Shown: positions 18,772 to 29,180, counted from the stretch's first letter. The stretch is 64,000 bases of DNA from Companilactobacillus paralimentarius DSM 13238 = JCM 10415 (GCF_001434985.1 NZ_AZES01000029.1:47963-111962); one strand, 5' to 3'. The notes: generated by a model from the letters alone, not told the origin. Program-made: numbers and translations.

Positions 18772-19716
18772 TTATTTCATAGGTTTTTCCCATTCTCTGA
18801 TAGTGCTTACGGCCGTCTTATCTCCAAGTTCATCCAATTGTGTTAACTCTTCTGCACTCAATACTACTTTGGCCGCCTTAGCTGCATCTTCAATATGTTT
18901 AACTTTTGTGGCACCAATAATAGGAACCGTTCCCTTATTAACAGCCCAAGCAGTCGCAATTTGAGCAACATCAATATCATGCTTTTGAGCAATTTTACTC
19001 ATGCCTTTGATCAAATCTTCTAATTCATCAAGTTTGGAATTATATGATTTAGCTCGATCACTACCTGCAGGGAAAGGATGTTGACTATTGTATTTACCCG
19101 AAAGTGCTCCTTGTTCCAAGACCATGTACGCAAAGAAAGTAATATCGTTTTTATTACAATAATCAATAATTCCAGAGGTTTCAGAAGTTCGATTCAACAA
19201 ACTGTAATGATTTTGAACGGCTGAAATCTTTAACCCTTCTTTATTCAAAATTTCATTAGCTTGTTTGATCTCAGCTAAACTATGATTAGAAACACCAATA
19301 TTTTTAATTTTTCCGCTCTTTGCCAATGGAATAATCTTTTCTGTCCATTTTGAAACATCAGCCGGATTATGAATCCAATAAATATCAATATAGTCAGTAT
19401 TCAATCTTTTAATACTGCCATCAAACATATTTTCAACTGGTTGATCTGTATTATCAGCTATTTGTGGCGTAAATTTTGTAGATAAAATAATTTTATTACG
19501 ATCAATATTTTTCACAAATTGACCTAGGACTTCTTCTGAAGCTCCCATTCCATAAACGGCTGCTGTATCCCAAAGATTCAAGCCTAAATTCATAGCCGTT
19601 TCAAATACTGGTTTTAGATCTTCCTCAGTTAAACTATTTCCAAAAACTTTATTGCCTTTTGACTTATCTTCTCCCCAAGCCCAAGTTCCTAATGCAATTT
19701 TAGGTAAATTATTCAT
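18772..19716 (-). CDS. aldo/keto reductase
   Basis: 314 residues, with the AKR features LWDTAAVYGMG (Asp and Tyr), LSTKF (Lys) and YWIHNP (His). It is diverged from the neighbouring AKR at 17725, so this is probably not a recent duplication. It starts 2 bp after the MerR-type regulator stop, which suggests the regulator controls the AKR genes. Confidence 0.9.
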   Translation of the reverse strand: MNNLPKIALGTWAWGEDKSKGNKVFGNSLTEEDLKPVFETAMNLGLNLWDTAAVYGMGASEEVLGQFVKNIDRNKIILSTKFTPQIADNTDQPVENMFDGSIKRLNTDYIDIYWIHNPADVSKWTEKIIPLAKSGKIKNIGVSNHSLAEIKQANEILNKEGLKISAVQNHYSLLNRTSETSGIIDYCNKNDITFFAYMVLEQGALSGKYNSQHPFPAGSDRAKSYNSKLDELEDLIKGMSKIAQKHDIDVAQIATAWAVNKGTVPIIGATKVKHIEDAAKAAKVVLSAEELTQLDELGDKTAVSTIREWEKPMK

Positions 19717-19718
19717 AA

Positions 19719-20072
19719 TTATTTCTCCTTTAATTCTTTCATTTTAAATTTCAAATAATCGATTCTTTCCAATTGTTTCTCTTGTAAATGAATCTGCTGT
19801 AATTTTTTTTTACGCTTATTATTTAGCAATGCTATAATCTCTTCTTTAGAATCACTAGTCTCTAATAAAAGATGCATATATTCCTTAACTTCTTCATTAT
19901 TAAAGCCAACATCATGTAAAGCCATGATTGTACTTAAACGTTCCAGATCCTGATCATCATATTGCCACTCACCCATCACATACTTAACGACATTACACAG
20001 ACCCCCAGATTCGTATTCATCAAGCACTTCAATTGGAATCCGATATTTTTGGCTAACTTCTTTTTTATTCAT
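19719..20072 (-). CDS. MerR-family transcriptional regulator
   Basis: 117 residues. A degenerate MerR winged helix covers about 1-70 (KKEVSQKYRIPIEVLDEYESGGL, then the LERLSTIMALHDVGFNNEEVKEYM helix), followed by a coiled-coil dimerisation helix (about 75-117). No Cys cluster or effector domain is present, as in short MerR regulators of stress or AKR operons. It is the first gene of the operon running to 14966. Confidence 0.82.
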   Translation of the reverse strand: MNKKEVSQKYRIPIEVLDEYESGGLCNVVKYVMGEWQYDDQDLERLSTIMALHDVGFNNEEVKEYMHLLLETSDSKEEIIALLNNKRKKKLQQIHLQEKQLERIDYLKFKMKELKEK

Positions 20073-20088
20073 AATTAATCTTTCCTAC

Positions 20089-20120
20089 AAAAAAATAGAC
20101 ATCCCTTAACGGAACATCTA
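20089..20120 (-). terminator. terminator of the LysR gene
   Basis: About ten pairs including GU (TAGATGTTCC with GGGATGTCTA), then seven T on the minus strand, 35 bp past the LysR stop. Confidence 0.65.
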
Positions 20121-20154
20121 TATTATCAAACCATTTATGTGAAATGTATAATGC

Positions 20155-21045
20155 TTATTTTTCATCATCCGAAATACCTTCTAGGTATTTCTTAGTAAAA
20201 TCAATAAAGGCCAACACATTACGAGCTGCTATCTGATCAGCTTTCCAGGCTAAAACAGAATTATAAGTTAATGCTGGTTTCAGAGGAACAAATTTCATTC
20301 CCTTATAATGAGCCTCCAACTTCAGACACAAAACACTACCAAGACCGGCTCGAGCCATAATAACGGCATTATAAAGCAAATTATAATTTGCAGCTATATT
20401 AATTTGCTTTAAATCACTCCCAAACCAATGATTCAACTCGCTTTCCATAGGCCGACTATTAGACATAATCAATGTTTGATTTCGCAAGTCTTTTGATTCT
20501 ACATAATCCAATTGAGCTAAAGGTGAGTCAACTGCTGTCATAACACCCCATTGTTCAGTTGGATGCATTCTAGCAAAATCATATTTCTCAGTACTAACTG
20601 GTTCAATCAATAATCCTAGGTCCAATAACCCTTGTTCAATTCCCCATTTAGTATCCTTTGAATTACCACTTTGAATTTTGAAAGTTACTAATGGATATTT
20701 TTGCCGAAATGCTGCCATGATTTGAGACAGCTCATTCATACTCTGCAGTTCACCACCACCAATAGCAATTTCTCCAGCAATCTCCCCTTTATCTTTAGTC
20801 ATTTCTTCTTTAATTTTGTCACTCAGTTGGCGCATCTCTTCAGCTCTGCGTCTTAACAATAGACCGTCCTCAGTCAAAGTTATTTTATGACTTTGACGAA
20901 CAAACAATTTTGTACCCAATTCTTCTTCCAACGCCGCAATTTGTCTGGAAAGTGTTGGTTGACTGACATGTAATAAATTAGCTGCTCGAGTAATATTTTC
21001 TTCACGCGCAATCATCAAAAAATAATTTAAAACACGTAATTCCAT
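20155..21045 (-). CDS. LysR-family transcriptional regulator
   Basis: 296 residues. An N-terminal winged HTH (NITRAANLLHVSQPTLSRQI, about 17-36) precedes the two-lobed periplasmic-binding-like effector domain. The coinducer is unknown. It is upstream of, and codirectional with, the MerR/AKR group but separated from it by a terminator. A role in regulating that group is possible but unsupported. Confidence 0.9.
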   Translation of the reverse strand: MELRVLNYFLMIAREENITRAANLLHVSQPTLSRQIAALEEELGTKLFVRQSHKITLTEDGLLLRRRAEEMRQLSDKIKEEMTKDKGEIAGEIAIGGGELQSMNELSQIMAAFRQKYPLVTFKIQSGNSKDTKWGIEQGLLDLGLLIEPVSTEKYDFARMHPTEQWGVMTAVDSPLAQLDYVESKDLRNQTLIMSNSRPMESELNHWFGSDLKQINIAANYNLLYNAVIMARAGLGSVLCLKLEAHYKGMKFVPLKPALTYNSVLAWKADQIAARNVLAFIDFTKKYLEGISDDEK

Positions 21046-21067
21046 TTCTTATTCCCTCCTGAATACT

Positions 21068-21091
21068 AAAAAAGACCACCTACAGGTGATC
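21068..21091 (-). terminator. terminator of the DUF402 gene
   Basis: GATCACC/GGTGGTC with a 4-nt loop and six T on the minus strand, 20 bp after the stop. Confidence 0.8.
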
Positions 21092-21110
21092 TTACTAGGA
21101 TATAGCAATC

Positions 21111-21644
21111 CTAATGGTGTGACAGTTCCTCATATCTTTGCATCCAAAGATCAACATAGGCCTGTGAAAATGGGCCTTTTTTCTGATCGATCCAATCAAT
21201 TAAAACGTCGACATTATAATGTAAAATTGTATCTATTTCGGGTGGATAATTCCACATTTTACTGTGTGCTGCATATTCATCTACATCTAGCAGTCTTTTT
21301 TCTCCATCCGGAAAAACTTTAACATCTAAATCATAATCAATATATTTAATAGCTTCTTTATCTAAGGCAAACGGTGTTGCTAGATTGCAATAATAGGACA
21401 CTCCACTATTCCGAATCATAGTAACAATGTTGAACCAGTACTTTCTATGAAAATAGACTAATGCTGGTTCTCTAGTTACCCAACGACGTCCGTCCGCTTC
21501 TGTAACAAGAGTATTCTCATTACAACCGATAATCTCATTCTCACTTGTCTTTAGCACCATTGTTTCACGCCAAGTACGATGTAAATGACCATCATGCTTA
21601 TAACTCTGGATTGCTACGTAATCCCCTTCTCTAGGAACTTGCAT
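21111..21644 (-). CDS. DUF402 nucleoside tri-/diphosphate phosphatase (Ntdp-like)
   Basis: 177 residues, the usual length of the UPF0374/DUF402 family. Acidic and aromatic signatures are present: [14 protein letters not shown] near the start, and [12 protein letters not shown] followed by LLDVDEY in the metal-binding half. The staphylococcal homologue (SA1684) hydrolyses nucleoside tri- and diphosphates; I infer the same activity here. It lies next to recX on the same strand. Confidence 0.85.
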   Translation of the reverse strand: MQVPREGDYVAIQSYKHDGHLHRTWRETMVLKTSENEIIGCNENTLVTEADGRRWVTREPALVYFHRKYWFNIVTMIRNSGVSYYCNLATPFALDKEAIKYIDYDLDVKVFPDGEKRLLDVDEYAAHSKMWNYPPEIDTILHYNVDVLIDWIDQKKGPFSQAYVDLWMQRYEELSHH

Positions 21645-21722
21645 AACTTACCCAGCTTTCTAAACCTAATTCTTATCCAAAAAAAGTATAACAGAGCTGT
21701 GAAACGATTGAAAGATAAACAG

Positions 21723-22493
21723 TTAATTGTTAGCATCCAAAACACGTTTGATTTCATCATAATGATAACCTTTAGTCATTAAATAATTAATCAATTTAGC
21801 CTGTGTATCATAACGATGCTGAACTTTTTCAATCATCTTCTTTAATTTATCAAGTTCCTCATCTTCATCAACTTCTAAATCCAATTTTTTAATAGCCTCA
21901 TTAGTAATCTCACTATTAAAGCCTTTTTGATATAAGCTCTGACGAATTTTCGTCAGCATTTGTTGAAATGAGGCTCGTTTTTGTTTTCGTGCCTGCTTCT
22001 TAGCAAACTCTATAGCATTCTCCAATAAAGTATCCTGATCAATATCAAATAAACTATCCTGAATGATATTGTCTGGTACACCTTTTTGAAACAACTTTTG
22101 CTCAATTATTTTAGGTCCGTTAGCCGTCATTCGTAATTGATCAGTGATGAAACTCTTAGCATAACTAGCGTCATCCAAATAGTGCAAATTACGCAATTTT
22201 TCTAGTGTAAACTCAACAGCATCTTTGTGGTATTCCTTCTTATATAGATACTCTTTAATTTCTTTTTCCGTTCGTAATTGATAGCTTAGATAATTTACTG
22301 CATCACCATAAGCCTTATTTACATTTTCTCGATGTTCAATCTCCGCAACTTGTTGATCGGTTAATTCTACGTCCTTCATTAAACGGAATTCGATCAATGT
22401 AGTTTCTGCTACAGGAAAAGCATACTTACCATCAAGGTAAATATTGTAACGCCCCTTACGTTTCTGGGCCTGAATTTTCGTAACTTTTGCCAA
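21723..22493 (-). CDS. recX: recombination regulator RecX
   Basis: 256 residues with the triple-helix RecX repeats (ALNYLSYQLRTEKEIKEYL-like region at about 78-100, then KLRNLHYLDDASYAKSF and a C-terminal KLINYLMTKGYHYDEI). RecX modulates RecA filaments. It is divergent from the RNA methyltransferase gene, a pairing also seen in related lactobacilli. Confidence 0.92.
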   Translation of the reverse strand: MAKVTKIQAQKRKGRYNIYLDGKYAFPVAETTLIEFRLMKDVELTDQQVAEIEHRENVNKAYGDAVNYLSYQLRTEKEIKEYLYKKEYHKDAVEFTLEKLRNLHYLDDASYAKSFITDQLRMTANGPKIIEQKLFQKGVPDNIIQDSLFDIDQDTLLENAIEFAKKQARKQKRASFQQMLTKIRQSLYQKGFNSEITNEAIKKLDLEVDEDEELDKLKKMIEKVQHRYDTQAKLINYLMTKGYHYDEIKRVLDANN

Positions 22494-22559
22494 AATATTA
22501 TTACCTCACATGTTATACTCAAGTGTAAGTTTATCGCAAAAACATTCAAAGGAAAAATT

Positions 22560-23939
22560 ATGGATACAAATATAACTCAAGAACTAAAAGTTGGTGACAA
22601 ATTTCCACTGACTATCAAACGAATCGGTATCAACGGCGAAGGCATTGGCTTTTTCAAGCATGTCATCGTTTTCGTACCAAAAGCCGTCCCTGAAGATGTC
22701 ATCGTCTGTGAAGTCACTGACGTGCACCCTCGTTTTCTCAATGGTCGTATTCACAAAATCAGACAGGCCAGTCGTTTCAGAAATCCTGAAACACCTGCTT
22801 TAGCCGATAAAGTTGGTGGTCTAGATTTTGCACACATTAAATATGAAGATCAATTAAAATTTAAGGCTGACATTCTCCGCGAGTCACTCGAAAAATATAA
22901 GCCCTACGCATATGAAAAATACAATATTCGCCCAACCGTAGCTTCAGTTCAACAAGAAAAATACCGTAACAAAGCTCAGTTCCCTATCCAAGAAATAGAT
23001 GGTGAAATTCGCTGTGGCCTTTATAAAACAGGTACACAAGAATTAGTCGATCTAACTGAAATGCCAACGCAAATGGATTTGACTATGTCTGCCATGCGTA
23101 AAATTGTTGAAATTATTAAAGATTTGGAAATTCCCGTTTTCAATCCTAAACAAAAATCAGGAATTCTCAGTATGATCGTCATTCGTGAATCAGTTGAATT
23201 TAACCAACTTCAAGTTACTTTCATTACTCGTTCACCAAAATTCATCAAAGAACATCAATTAATTGAACGTATTCAAAAAGAAATTCCTGAAGTTAGTTCA
23301 ATTTCCCAGAATATCAACAAAGAAGACCAAGGTGCTGTTTGGGGTGACGAAACTAAATTACTCTGGGGTGACGAATATCTTCAAGAAGATATCAACGGTT
23401 ACATCTTTAATTTTTCACCACGTGCCTTTTTACAATTGAACTCACTTCAAACTGATAAATTATATGATTTAGTCAACCAAGCTTTGGAGCCTACTCAAAG
23501 AGACATTCTTCTAGATGCATATTGTGGAGTTGGCACAATCGGTATTACTATGTCAGAGACCGTTAAACATATTTACGGAATCGAAATCATTCCCGAAGCT
23601 ATTGAAGACGCTAAAGCAAATGCCAAGTTAAACGAAGTCGAAAATGCTGACTACTATGTCGGTTCAACTGACAAGATCTATCCAGAGTTATTAAAAGACG
23701 GAATCAACGTCAACTCAATCGTCGTAGATCCTCCAAGAACTGGACTTGAAGGTAGTATGATCACGACATTAAATCGAAACCCAGTTGATAAGTTAGTTTA
23801 CGTCTCATGTAACCCATCAACATTAGCTAAGGATTTAGTAAGATTAGCTGAACGTTACAAAGTCGTTTATCTACAACCAGTAGATATGTTCCCACAAACA
23901 CCACATGTTGAAACAGTTGTTAAATTAGTAAAAAGATAG
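22560..23939 (+). CDS. rlmD: RNA (uracil-5-)-methyltransferase, RlmD/RumA family
   Basis: 459 residues. A TRAM domain (about 8-65) is followed by a class-I SAM domain with LDAYCGVGTIG (motif I), VVDPPRTGLEG (motif IV) and the catalytic Cys in YVSCNPSTLAKDL. No four-cysteine FeS cluster is evident in the N-terminal half, as in Gram-positive members (RlmCD-like). It methylates uridine in 23S rRNA; whether it modifies one or two sites cannot be told. The hairpin at 24042-24089 is its terminator. Confidence 0.9.
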   Translation: MDTNITQELKVGDKFPLTIKRIGINGEGIGFFKHVIVFVPKAVPEDVIVCEVTDVHPRFLNGRIHKIRQASRFRNPETPALADKVGGLDFAHIKYEDQLKFKADILRESLEKYKPYAYEKYNIRPTVASVQQEKYRNKAQFPIQEIDGEIRCGLYKTGTQELVDLTEMPTQMDLTMSAMRKIVEIIKDLEIPVFNPKQKSGILSMIVIRESVEFNQLQVTFITRSPKFIKEHQLIERIQKEIPEVSSISQNINKEDQGAVWGDETKLLWGDEYLQEDINGYIFNFSPRAFLQLNSLQTDKLYDLVNQALEPTQRDILLDAYCGVGTIGITMSETVKHIYGIEIIPEAIEDAKANAKLNEVENADYYVGSTDKIYPELLKDGINVNSIVVDPPRTGLEGSMITTLNRNPVDKLVYVSCNPSTLAKDLVRLAERYKVVYLQPVDMFPQTPHVETVVKLVKR

Positions 23940-24041
23940 AGAACGAAATGGAGGCAGTCATTTCACAAGGATTTGCCTTCGTGTAGCTCTTTTCCACTAT
24001 TTCACAGAGAAATATGGTTATTAAATATCATCACAAACCAA

Positions 24042-24089
24042 AATACGTTAAACAGAGTAAAATTAAACTCGATTTAACGTATTTTTTTT
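24042..24089 (+). terminator. terminator of the RNA methyltransferase gene
   Basis: AATACGTTAAA/TTTAACGTATT with a 20-nt loop, followed by T8. Confidence 0.8.
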
Positions 24090-24114
24090 ATAATAAATTT
24101 CAGGAGAGTCCAAC

Positions 24115-24542
24115 ATGCCAACAACAGGAATTTTTAGTGTTATAACGGTGGATAAACTAATCCTCTTAGTAAAGTTCCCTTTTGGGACTTACCTGGGGGA
24201 ACTTTGGAAAAAGGCGAAGATTATCTTACCTGTTTAAAAAGAGAAGCTTTTGAAGAAACTGGATTGCTCGTGACTCCCACTAAAAAAGTTGGAACCTTCT
24301 ATAACAAACAACAAGATGACCAACAAATAGTTTACTGTAGCCAAATTATCGGAGGAAAAATAATTGAAAGTGGTCCTGAAACAAACGAATTGAAATTCTT
24401 TTCAATCTACAAATTACCACTCAATCTCATTCCCCATCGTAGAATGCAGATAAAATTAGCACTCAAAAATTTGCCTCCACTTCAACAAAATATTCGAGAC
24501 AATTTTCTCATTCAATTATTTAAGTATCAAAAAAAGTCGTAG
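24115..24542 (+). pseudogene. Nudix hydrolase gene with a frameshift
   Basis: An ATG at 24115 with AGGAGAG upstream opens a frame reading ITVDKLILLVKFPFG, the normal first strand of a Nudix protein, and then stops early. The -1 frame resumes at 24183 as WDLPGG and continues through a complete Nudix box (GTLEKGE, then REAFEETGL) to 24542. The switch point is TTCCCTTTTGGG. Restoring one T gives a ~142-residue full-length Nudix protein, so a one-base loss in the T-run is the simplest explanation (decay, slippage or sequencing error). The run also fits a CCCTTTT slippery heptamer in the correct phase. Translation from the TTG at 24204 would lack the first strand. Confidence 0.75.
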
Positions 24543-24566
24543 ACCTCACATCTACGACTTTTTTTA
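24529..24566. terminator. bidirectional terminator between Nudix and scrR
   Basis: GTCGTAGA/TCTACGAC with A and T runs on both sides; both converging stop codons lie within or beside it. Confidence 0.85.
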
Positions 24567-25544
24567 TGCAGTGGTTTCACCAGTAATCAATTTAACCGGC
24601 AAAACATAGTTATCCTCTAAGTGACAATCATGATTATCAACACGTTTTAATAACAAATCGATCATCACCATTACAATATCTGAAATTGGTTGCATAACTG
24701 TCGTCAACTCAGGATGGTAAGACTGAATAAAGTTCGTCCCATCATATCCTACTAATTTAACATCTTCAGGGACCCTCATCCCTAAAGCTTTAGCCTGCTG
24801 TATAACTAACAGTGCCGTCAAATCATCAGTACAGAAGATTCCATCAACTTTTTGTTTCAATAATAATTCTTTGATTTTCAAGCCTTTAATATTAGGCGTA
24901 GCGGAAAAGCTAATTTCCATCACATCAAAATCCAAATCACTCTTTGCTAGTTCATCTTTAAAACCTGTTAATCTCGCATTAGTTGGACTATTAGGATGAT
25001 TGGCTCCTGTGATAATTTGCAAATTTTTACTACCTGATCTTATTAAGGCCTGAGCAGCAAGTTGACCACCATGATAATTATCAGAACTAACTATTGGAAT
25101 TTCACCTGACAAATAACGGTCAAACGAGATAATTGGTAATCCCACTTTTTGGTATTCCTCAATACCCAAATTGTGTGAACCCGCAATGATTCCGTCAACT
25201 CGATTAGCCATCAACATCCTCAAATAGTCTCGCTCTTTTTCAGCATCACTACCCGCGTTGCAAAGAATGATTCGAAAACCCTTTTTGAACAATTGATCTT
25301 CAATTTCTTGAACCATCTGCCCAAAGAAGGGATTACTGACACCAGGTAAAATAACTCCAATTAACTGAGTCTTCTTGCCTTTCAATGATCTCGCCAAACT
25401 ATTGGGTTGGTAATTGAGCTCTCTCATCGCTTCAAAAACCTTTGTTTTAGTTTTTTCAGACAGTGAACCATAGTTATTAATAACTCGTGAAACTGTTGTC
25501 GCTGAAACACCCGCTAATTTTGCAATATCATCTAATGTTGCCAT
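24564..25544 (-). CDS. scrR: LacI-family sucrose operon regulator ScrR
   Basis: 326 residues. The LacI HTH and hinge are at 1-60 (LDDIAKLAGVSATTVSRVIN, then YQPNSLARSLKG), followed by a periplasmic-binding effector domain. It lies 11 bp after scrB in one operon and opposite scrA. A perfect LacI-type palindrome (27130-27145) and a weaker copy (27051-27066) in the scrB-scrA intergenic region are its likely operators. Effector inferred: sucrose-derived fructose or sucrose-6-phosphate. Confidence 0.9.
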   Translation of the reverse strand: MATLDDIAKLAGVSATTVSRVINNYGSLSEKTKTKVFEAMRELNYQPNSLARSLKGKKTQLIGVILPGVSNPFFGQMVQEIEDQLFKKGFRIILCNAGSDAEKERDYLRMLMANRVDGIIAGSHNLGIEEYQKVGLPIISFDRYLSGEIPIVSSDNYHGGQLAAQALIRSGSKNLQIITGANHPNSPTNARLTGFKDELAKSDLDFDVMEISFSATPNIKGLKIKELLLKQKVDGIFCTDDLTALLVIQQAKALGMRVPEDVKLVGYDGTNFIQSYHPELTTVMQPISDIVMVMIDLLLKRVDNHDCHLEDNYVLPVKLITGETTA

Positions 25545-25555
25545 AATCTACCTCA

Positions 25556-26992
25556 TTAATAAATCTTGTCCAAAATAACTTTTTTTACTTCAATATTTTC
25601 TGATTCCACAAAGAATTGCTTACCTTGTGGAAAAATTCGACCGGTGATAACTTTTCGTCCACCGTTAACGTATAATTCAAAAACTGTATTATCTAAATAC
25701 AAATCAGCCTGAATTTCTTTGCCTGCGGTAACTTTAGTACTTCTTGTCGTACCAAAGTCAGTAGCGAAAGGAACCCCAGCATTTGTGCGATCAACTAATA
25801 TCTTACCATTAGTCGTATCAAGAATAATTTGCAATTCTTCATTAAGTTCCGTCTTAAGTGTTATCGATCCAACCAAGCTTGCTCCCAGTTTGAATGATAA
25901 CTTGGCTTGAGGCGTAATTTCTTTTGAGTTAAGTGTTTCCTTAACTAACTGATTATTTTCGACTACTGGTATTTGATACAAATGATCATCTTTGATCTTT
26001 AATTCTTTGACTAAGCTGAAACAATTAGCCCAACCTTCTTCATCTGAAGGATAAGTAGTATCTGGAAGACCTACCCAGCTCACTGCTAAAGCTCGTCCAT
26101 CTGGAGCATTGAATCCATGTGTAGCGTAAACATCAAAACCCTCGTCTAAGTTTGCAATTGCACTTGGATTAATAAAACTAAATGTCTCCCAGTCAAAGTC
26201 CTCACCGATGACTACAGCGTTGGGATAGACATTCGAGTATTGTAACACATCTTGTTCAATTCCTTGCGGACAAAACATCAAAACAGGACGATTATTAACA
26301 AATAGTAAATTGGGACACTCAATCATATAACCACAATCTTTATCAGTAAACTTTAGTTCTGTTTTGTAAGACCAAGGACCAGTAACTTCAGGAGCTTGAT
26401 ATACCAAAACATGACCTGTATCATCAGCTCGACGTCCACCAATCAAGCAATAGTAAGTATCCTCATGCTTAATAATCTGGGGATCACGAAAATGATCCGT
26501 ATAACCTGGCTTAGGGTTCTCAATCAATGGCGTAGAAATTTTTTTTATCTGATTATCCTTATCCATCCAGGCACCATCTTGTTTGGGATGACGTATCCAA
26601 TTTTCATCGCGAACATTGCCGGTATACATCATAAATAACTTATCACCGACAGGAATCGCCGAACCTGAGTAAGCACCGTGACTATCTTGAGCATCCCCTG
26701 GCAACAAAGCTGGTCCATGATCTTGCCAATGAACTAAATCATCTGAAGTTAAATGAGCCCAACTCTTTAGTCCATGTACAGCACCATAAGGAAATGATTG
26801 ATAAAATAAGTGCCACTGATTATTAAAATAGGAGAATCCATTAGGATCATTTAAAAGACCAGTTGAAGGTTGAATATGGTATCCCAAACGCCAATGTGAT
26901 TGATCAATCTTCTGTTTAATATCGATCAACTCTTGTTTTGACCATTCTTGATACGGTTTATACCTTAATGCAGTTGTCCATTTTGTAATCAT
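25556..26992 (-). CDS. scrB: sucrose-6-phosphate hydrolase (GH32)
   Basis: 478 residues. The GH32 motifs are NDPNG (48-52, nucleophile Asp), FRDPQ (transition-state Asp) and ECPN (acid/base Glu), with the C-terminal beta-sandwich from about 340. It cleaves sucrose-6-phosphate, produced by the PTS, into glucose-6-phosphate and fructose. It is divergent from scrA and cotranscribed with scrR. Confidence 0.95.
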   Translation of the reverse strand: MITKWTTALRYKPYQEWSKQELIDIKQKIDQSHWRLGYHIQPSTGLLNDPNGFSYFNNQWHLFYQSFPYGAVHGLKSWAHLTSDDLVHWQDHGPALLPGDAQDSHGAYSGSAIPVGDKLFMMYTGNVRDENWIRHPKQDGAWMDKDNQIKKISTPLIENPKPGYTDHFRDPQIIKHEDTYYCLIGGRRADDTGHVLVYQAPEVTGPWSYKTELKFTDKDCGYMIECPNLLFVNNRPVLMFCPQGIEQDVLQYSNVYPNAVVIGEDFDWETFSFINPSAIANLDEGFDVYATHGFNAPDGRALAVSWVGLPDTTYPSDEEGWANCFSLVKELKIKDDHLYQIPVVENNQLVKETLNSKEITPQAKLSFKLGASLVGSITLKTELNEELQIILDTTNGKILVDRTNAGVPFATDFGTTRSTKVTAGKEIQADLYLDNTVFELYVNGGRKVITGRIFPQGKQFFVESENIEVKKVILDKIY

Positions 26993-27050
26993 AATTTTGA
27001 CTCATACTTTCCTTGATATTGGCTTCATTGTAACTCGGTTTGTTTGATAA

Positions 27051-27066
27051 TGTCAATCGTATAACA
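27051..27066. promoter_or_regulatory. weaker ScrR operator on the scrB side
   Basis: TGTCAATCGTATAACA agrees with the perfect operator at 27130-27145 except at three positions. It lies about 60 bp upstream of the scrB start. Confidence 0.55.
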
Positions 27067-27129
27067 TTTGTATTTTCCCACTATTATTATATTGTTAATC
27101 GCTTTCAAAATAATATTTCGCTTTATAAT

Positions 27130-27145
27130 TGTCAAACGTTTGACA
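27130..27145. promoter_or_regulatory. ScrR operator on the scrA side
   Basis: Perfect palindrome TGTCAAACGTTTGACA. It overlaps the scrA -35 (TTGACA, 27140-27145), so bound ScrR would block RNA polymerase. Confidence 0.8.
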
Positions 27146-27188
27146 TTTTATAAAAACCATGTATTATTAATGTATCGAAACGCTTACA
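27140..27188 (+). promoter_or_regulatory. scrA promoter with cre
   Basis: TTGACA at 27140-27145, a 16-nt spacer, then TATTAT at 27162-27167. A cre-like ATCGAAACGCTTACA at 27174-27188 (one mismatch to WTGNAANCGNWNNCW) covers the predicted start of transcription, consistent with CcpA repression. Confidence 0.7.
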
Positions 27189-27210
27189 TATGTTTTAGGA
27201 GGAAATTACT

Positions 27211-29163
27211 ATGAATCATGAACAAGTTGCGGATCGAGTACTTAAATATGTGGGACGTGATAACTTAATTGCGGCAGCTCACTGTGCGACTCGATTAAGA
27301 TTAGTTGTTAAAGATGAAAAGAAAATCGATCAAAAAGGATTAGACAACGATGACGACGTCAAAGGTACTTTCAGTATCAATGGCCAATATCAAATCATTA
27401 TTGGACCTGGTGATGTCGACAAAGTTTACGATTTTCTAATTCAAAAGACGGGGCTTAAAACAGTTACCCCCGATGACCTCAAAAATTTAGCCACTAACGG
27501 CAAAAAGGCCAATCCAATCATGGCCTTCGTCAAACTTCTTTCTGATATTTTTGTTCCATTGATTCCCGCTCTTGTTGCTGGTGGTCTATTGATGGCATTG
27601 AACAACGTTTTAACATCACCCAACCTCTTTGGTGCTCAATCAGTTGTGCAAATGTATCCTGGTATGAAAGGTGTTGCCGAATTAATTAATCTTTTGGCAT
27701 CAGCCCCATTTACTTTCATGCCCGTACTAATTGGTTTCTCAGCTACTAAACGTTTTGGTGGTAATCCTTACCTTGGTGCTGCTATCGGTATGGCAATGGT
27801 TATGCCTGCTTTAGTTAATGGTTATGACGTCGCTAACGTTATGGCTGCTGGTAAGATGACTTACTGGAATGTCTTCGGTTTAAAGGTTGCTCAAGCCGGT
27901 TACCAAGGTCAAGTTTTACCTGTTCTAGCCGTTGCTTGGATTCTAGCCACTATTGAAAAATGGCTCCATAAACACATGCCTGCAACTTTAGACTTTATCT
28001 TTACACCACTACTTGCTGTAATCGTAACTGGTCTACTAACATTTATTGGTGTTGGCCCTATCATGAGAGTTGTTTCTGATGGTCTAACCAATGGTATCGT
28101 CTGGATGTACAATGCAACAGGCTTCGTTGGTACTGCTATCTTTGGTACCTTCTATTCACCTATTGTTATTACTGGACTTCATCAAAGTTTCCCTGCCATT
28201 GAAACTCAATTACTAACTAACATTGCTAAAACCGGTGGAGATTTCTTCTTCCCAATCGCCTCTATGGCCAATGCTGCTCAAGGTGCTGCCTGTTTAGCTG
28301 TCTTCTTCCTTTCTAAAGATAAGAAGCAAAAGGGTTTAGCATCATCAGCTGGATTATCAGCTCTACTAGGTATTACAGAACCAGCCATCTTCGGTGTTAA
28401 CTTAAAGTTACGCTACCCATTCATCTGTGCCATGGTTGCTTCCGGAATTGCTTCTATTTTCATTGGTATTTTCCACGTTCTATCTAGTGCTTTAGGTGCT
28501 GCTGGTATCATTGGATTTATTTCTTTCCCACCTAAATATTACCTTCCATTCTTCATTAGTATTCTAATCAGTATTGCTTTAGGTTTCACTCTTACATATC
28601 TTTACGGAATCAAGTTTGATAAGGTAACAACTGCTAAACCAGTTGAAAAAGCTGATGATAATACTGTTGCTGTGGCTGATGAATTAATTGCTGCGCCTGT
28701 ATCTGGCGAATTGATTCAGTTAAAAGACGTTAATGATCAAGTTTTCTCCGCCGAAATTATGGGTAAAGGTGCTGCCATCAAGCCTATTGATAACAATGTT
28801 TATGCTGTAGCCGATGGAACGGTTACCGTCGCTTATGCCACAAAACATGCTTACGGAGTCAAGACTAACGATGGTGCTGAAGTCCTTATTCATTTAGGAA
28901 TCGATACCGTTGATCTTAAAGGTCAATATTTCACATCCAATGTCAAACAAGGCGACACCGTTAAAAAAGGTGATTTACTTGGTACCTTCGATATTGAAAA
29001 AATTCAGGCTGCTGGTTACGATCCCACAGTTATGATTGTCGTAACCAACACAATGTCCTACGGCGACGTGGATAAATTGAATAAGACAGACGTCAAATCC
29101 GGCGATGACATCGTAGCTTTGACAGAACTAGCTTCAAATTATTCTGCTGCCGCAAATGTTTAA
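27211..29163 (+). CDS. scrA: PTS sucrose-specific enzyme IIBCA
   Basis: 650 residues in order IIB (phospho-Cys25 in HCATRLRL), IIC (about 105-470, ten or so membrane segments with GITEPAIFG) and a glucose-type IIA (about 490-640, phospho-His in [11 protein letters not shown]). It phosphorylates sucrose during uptake. Its own IIA domain makes it independent of a separate Crr. It is controlled by the ScrR operator and cre described upstream. Confidence 0.93.
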   Translation: MNHEQVADRVLKYVGRDNLIAAAHCATRLRLVVKDEKKIDQKGLDNDDDVKGTFSINGQYQIIIGPGDVDKVYDFLIQKTGLKTVTPDDLKNLATNGKKANPIMAFVKLLSDIFVPLIPALVAGGLLMALNNVLTSPNLFGAQSVVQMYPGMKGVAELINLLASAPFTFMPVLIGFSATKRFGGNPYLGAAIGMAMVMPALVNGYDVANVMAAGKMTYWNVFGLKVAQAGYQGQVLPVLAVAWILATIEKWLHKHMPATLDFIFTPLLAVIVTGLLTFIGVGPIMRVVSDGLTNGIVWMYNATGFVGTAIFGTFYSPIVITGLHQSFPAIETQLLTNIAKTGGDFFFPIASMANAAQGAACLAVFFLSKDKKQKGLASSAGLSALLGITEPAIFGVNLKLRYPFICAMVASGIASIFIGIFHVLSSALGAAGIIGFISFPPKYYLPFFISILISIALGFTLTYLYGIKFDKVTTAKPVEKADDNTVAVADELIAAPVSGELIQLKDVNDQVFSAEIMGKGAAIKPIDNNVYAVADGTVTVAYATKHAYGVKTNDGAEVLIHLGIDTVDLKGQYFTSNVKQGDTVKKGDLLGTFDIEKIQAAGYDPTVMIVVTNTMSYGDVDKLNKTDVKSGDDIVALTELASNYSAAANV

Positions 29164-29180
29164 CCCTTCATGAATCACAT

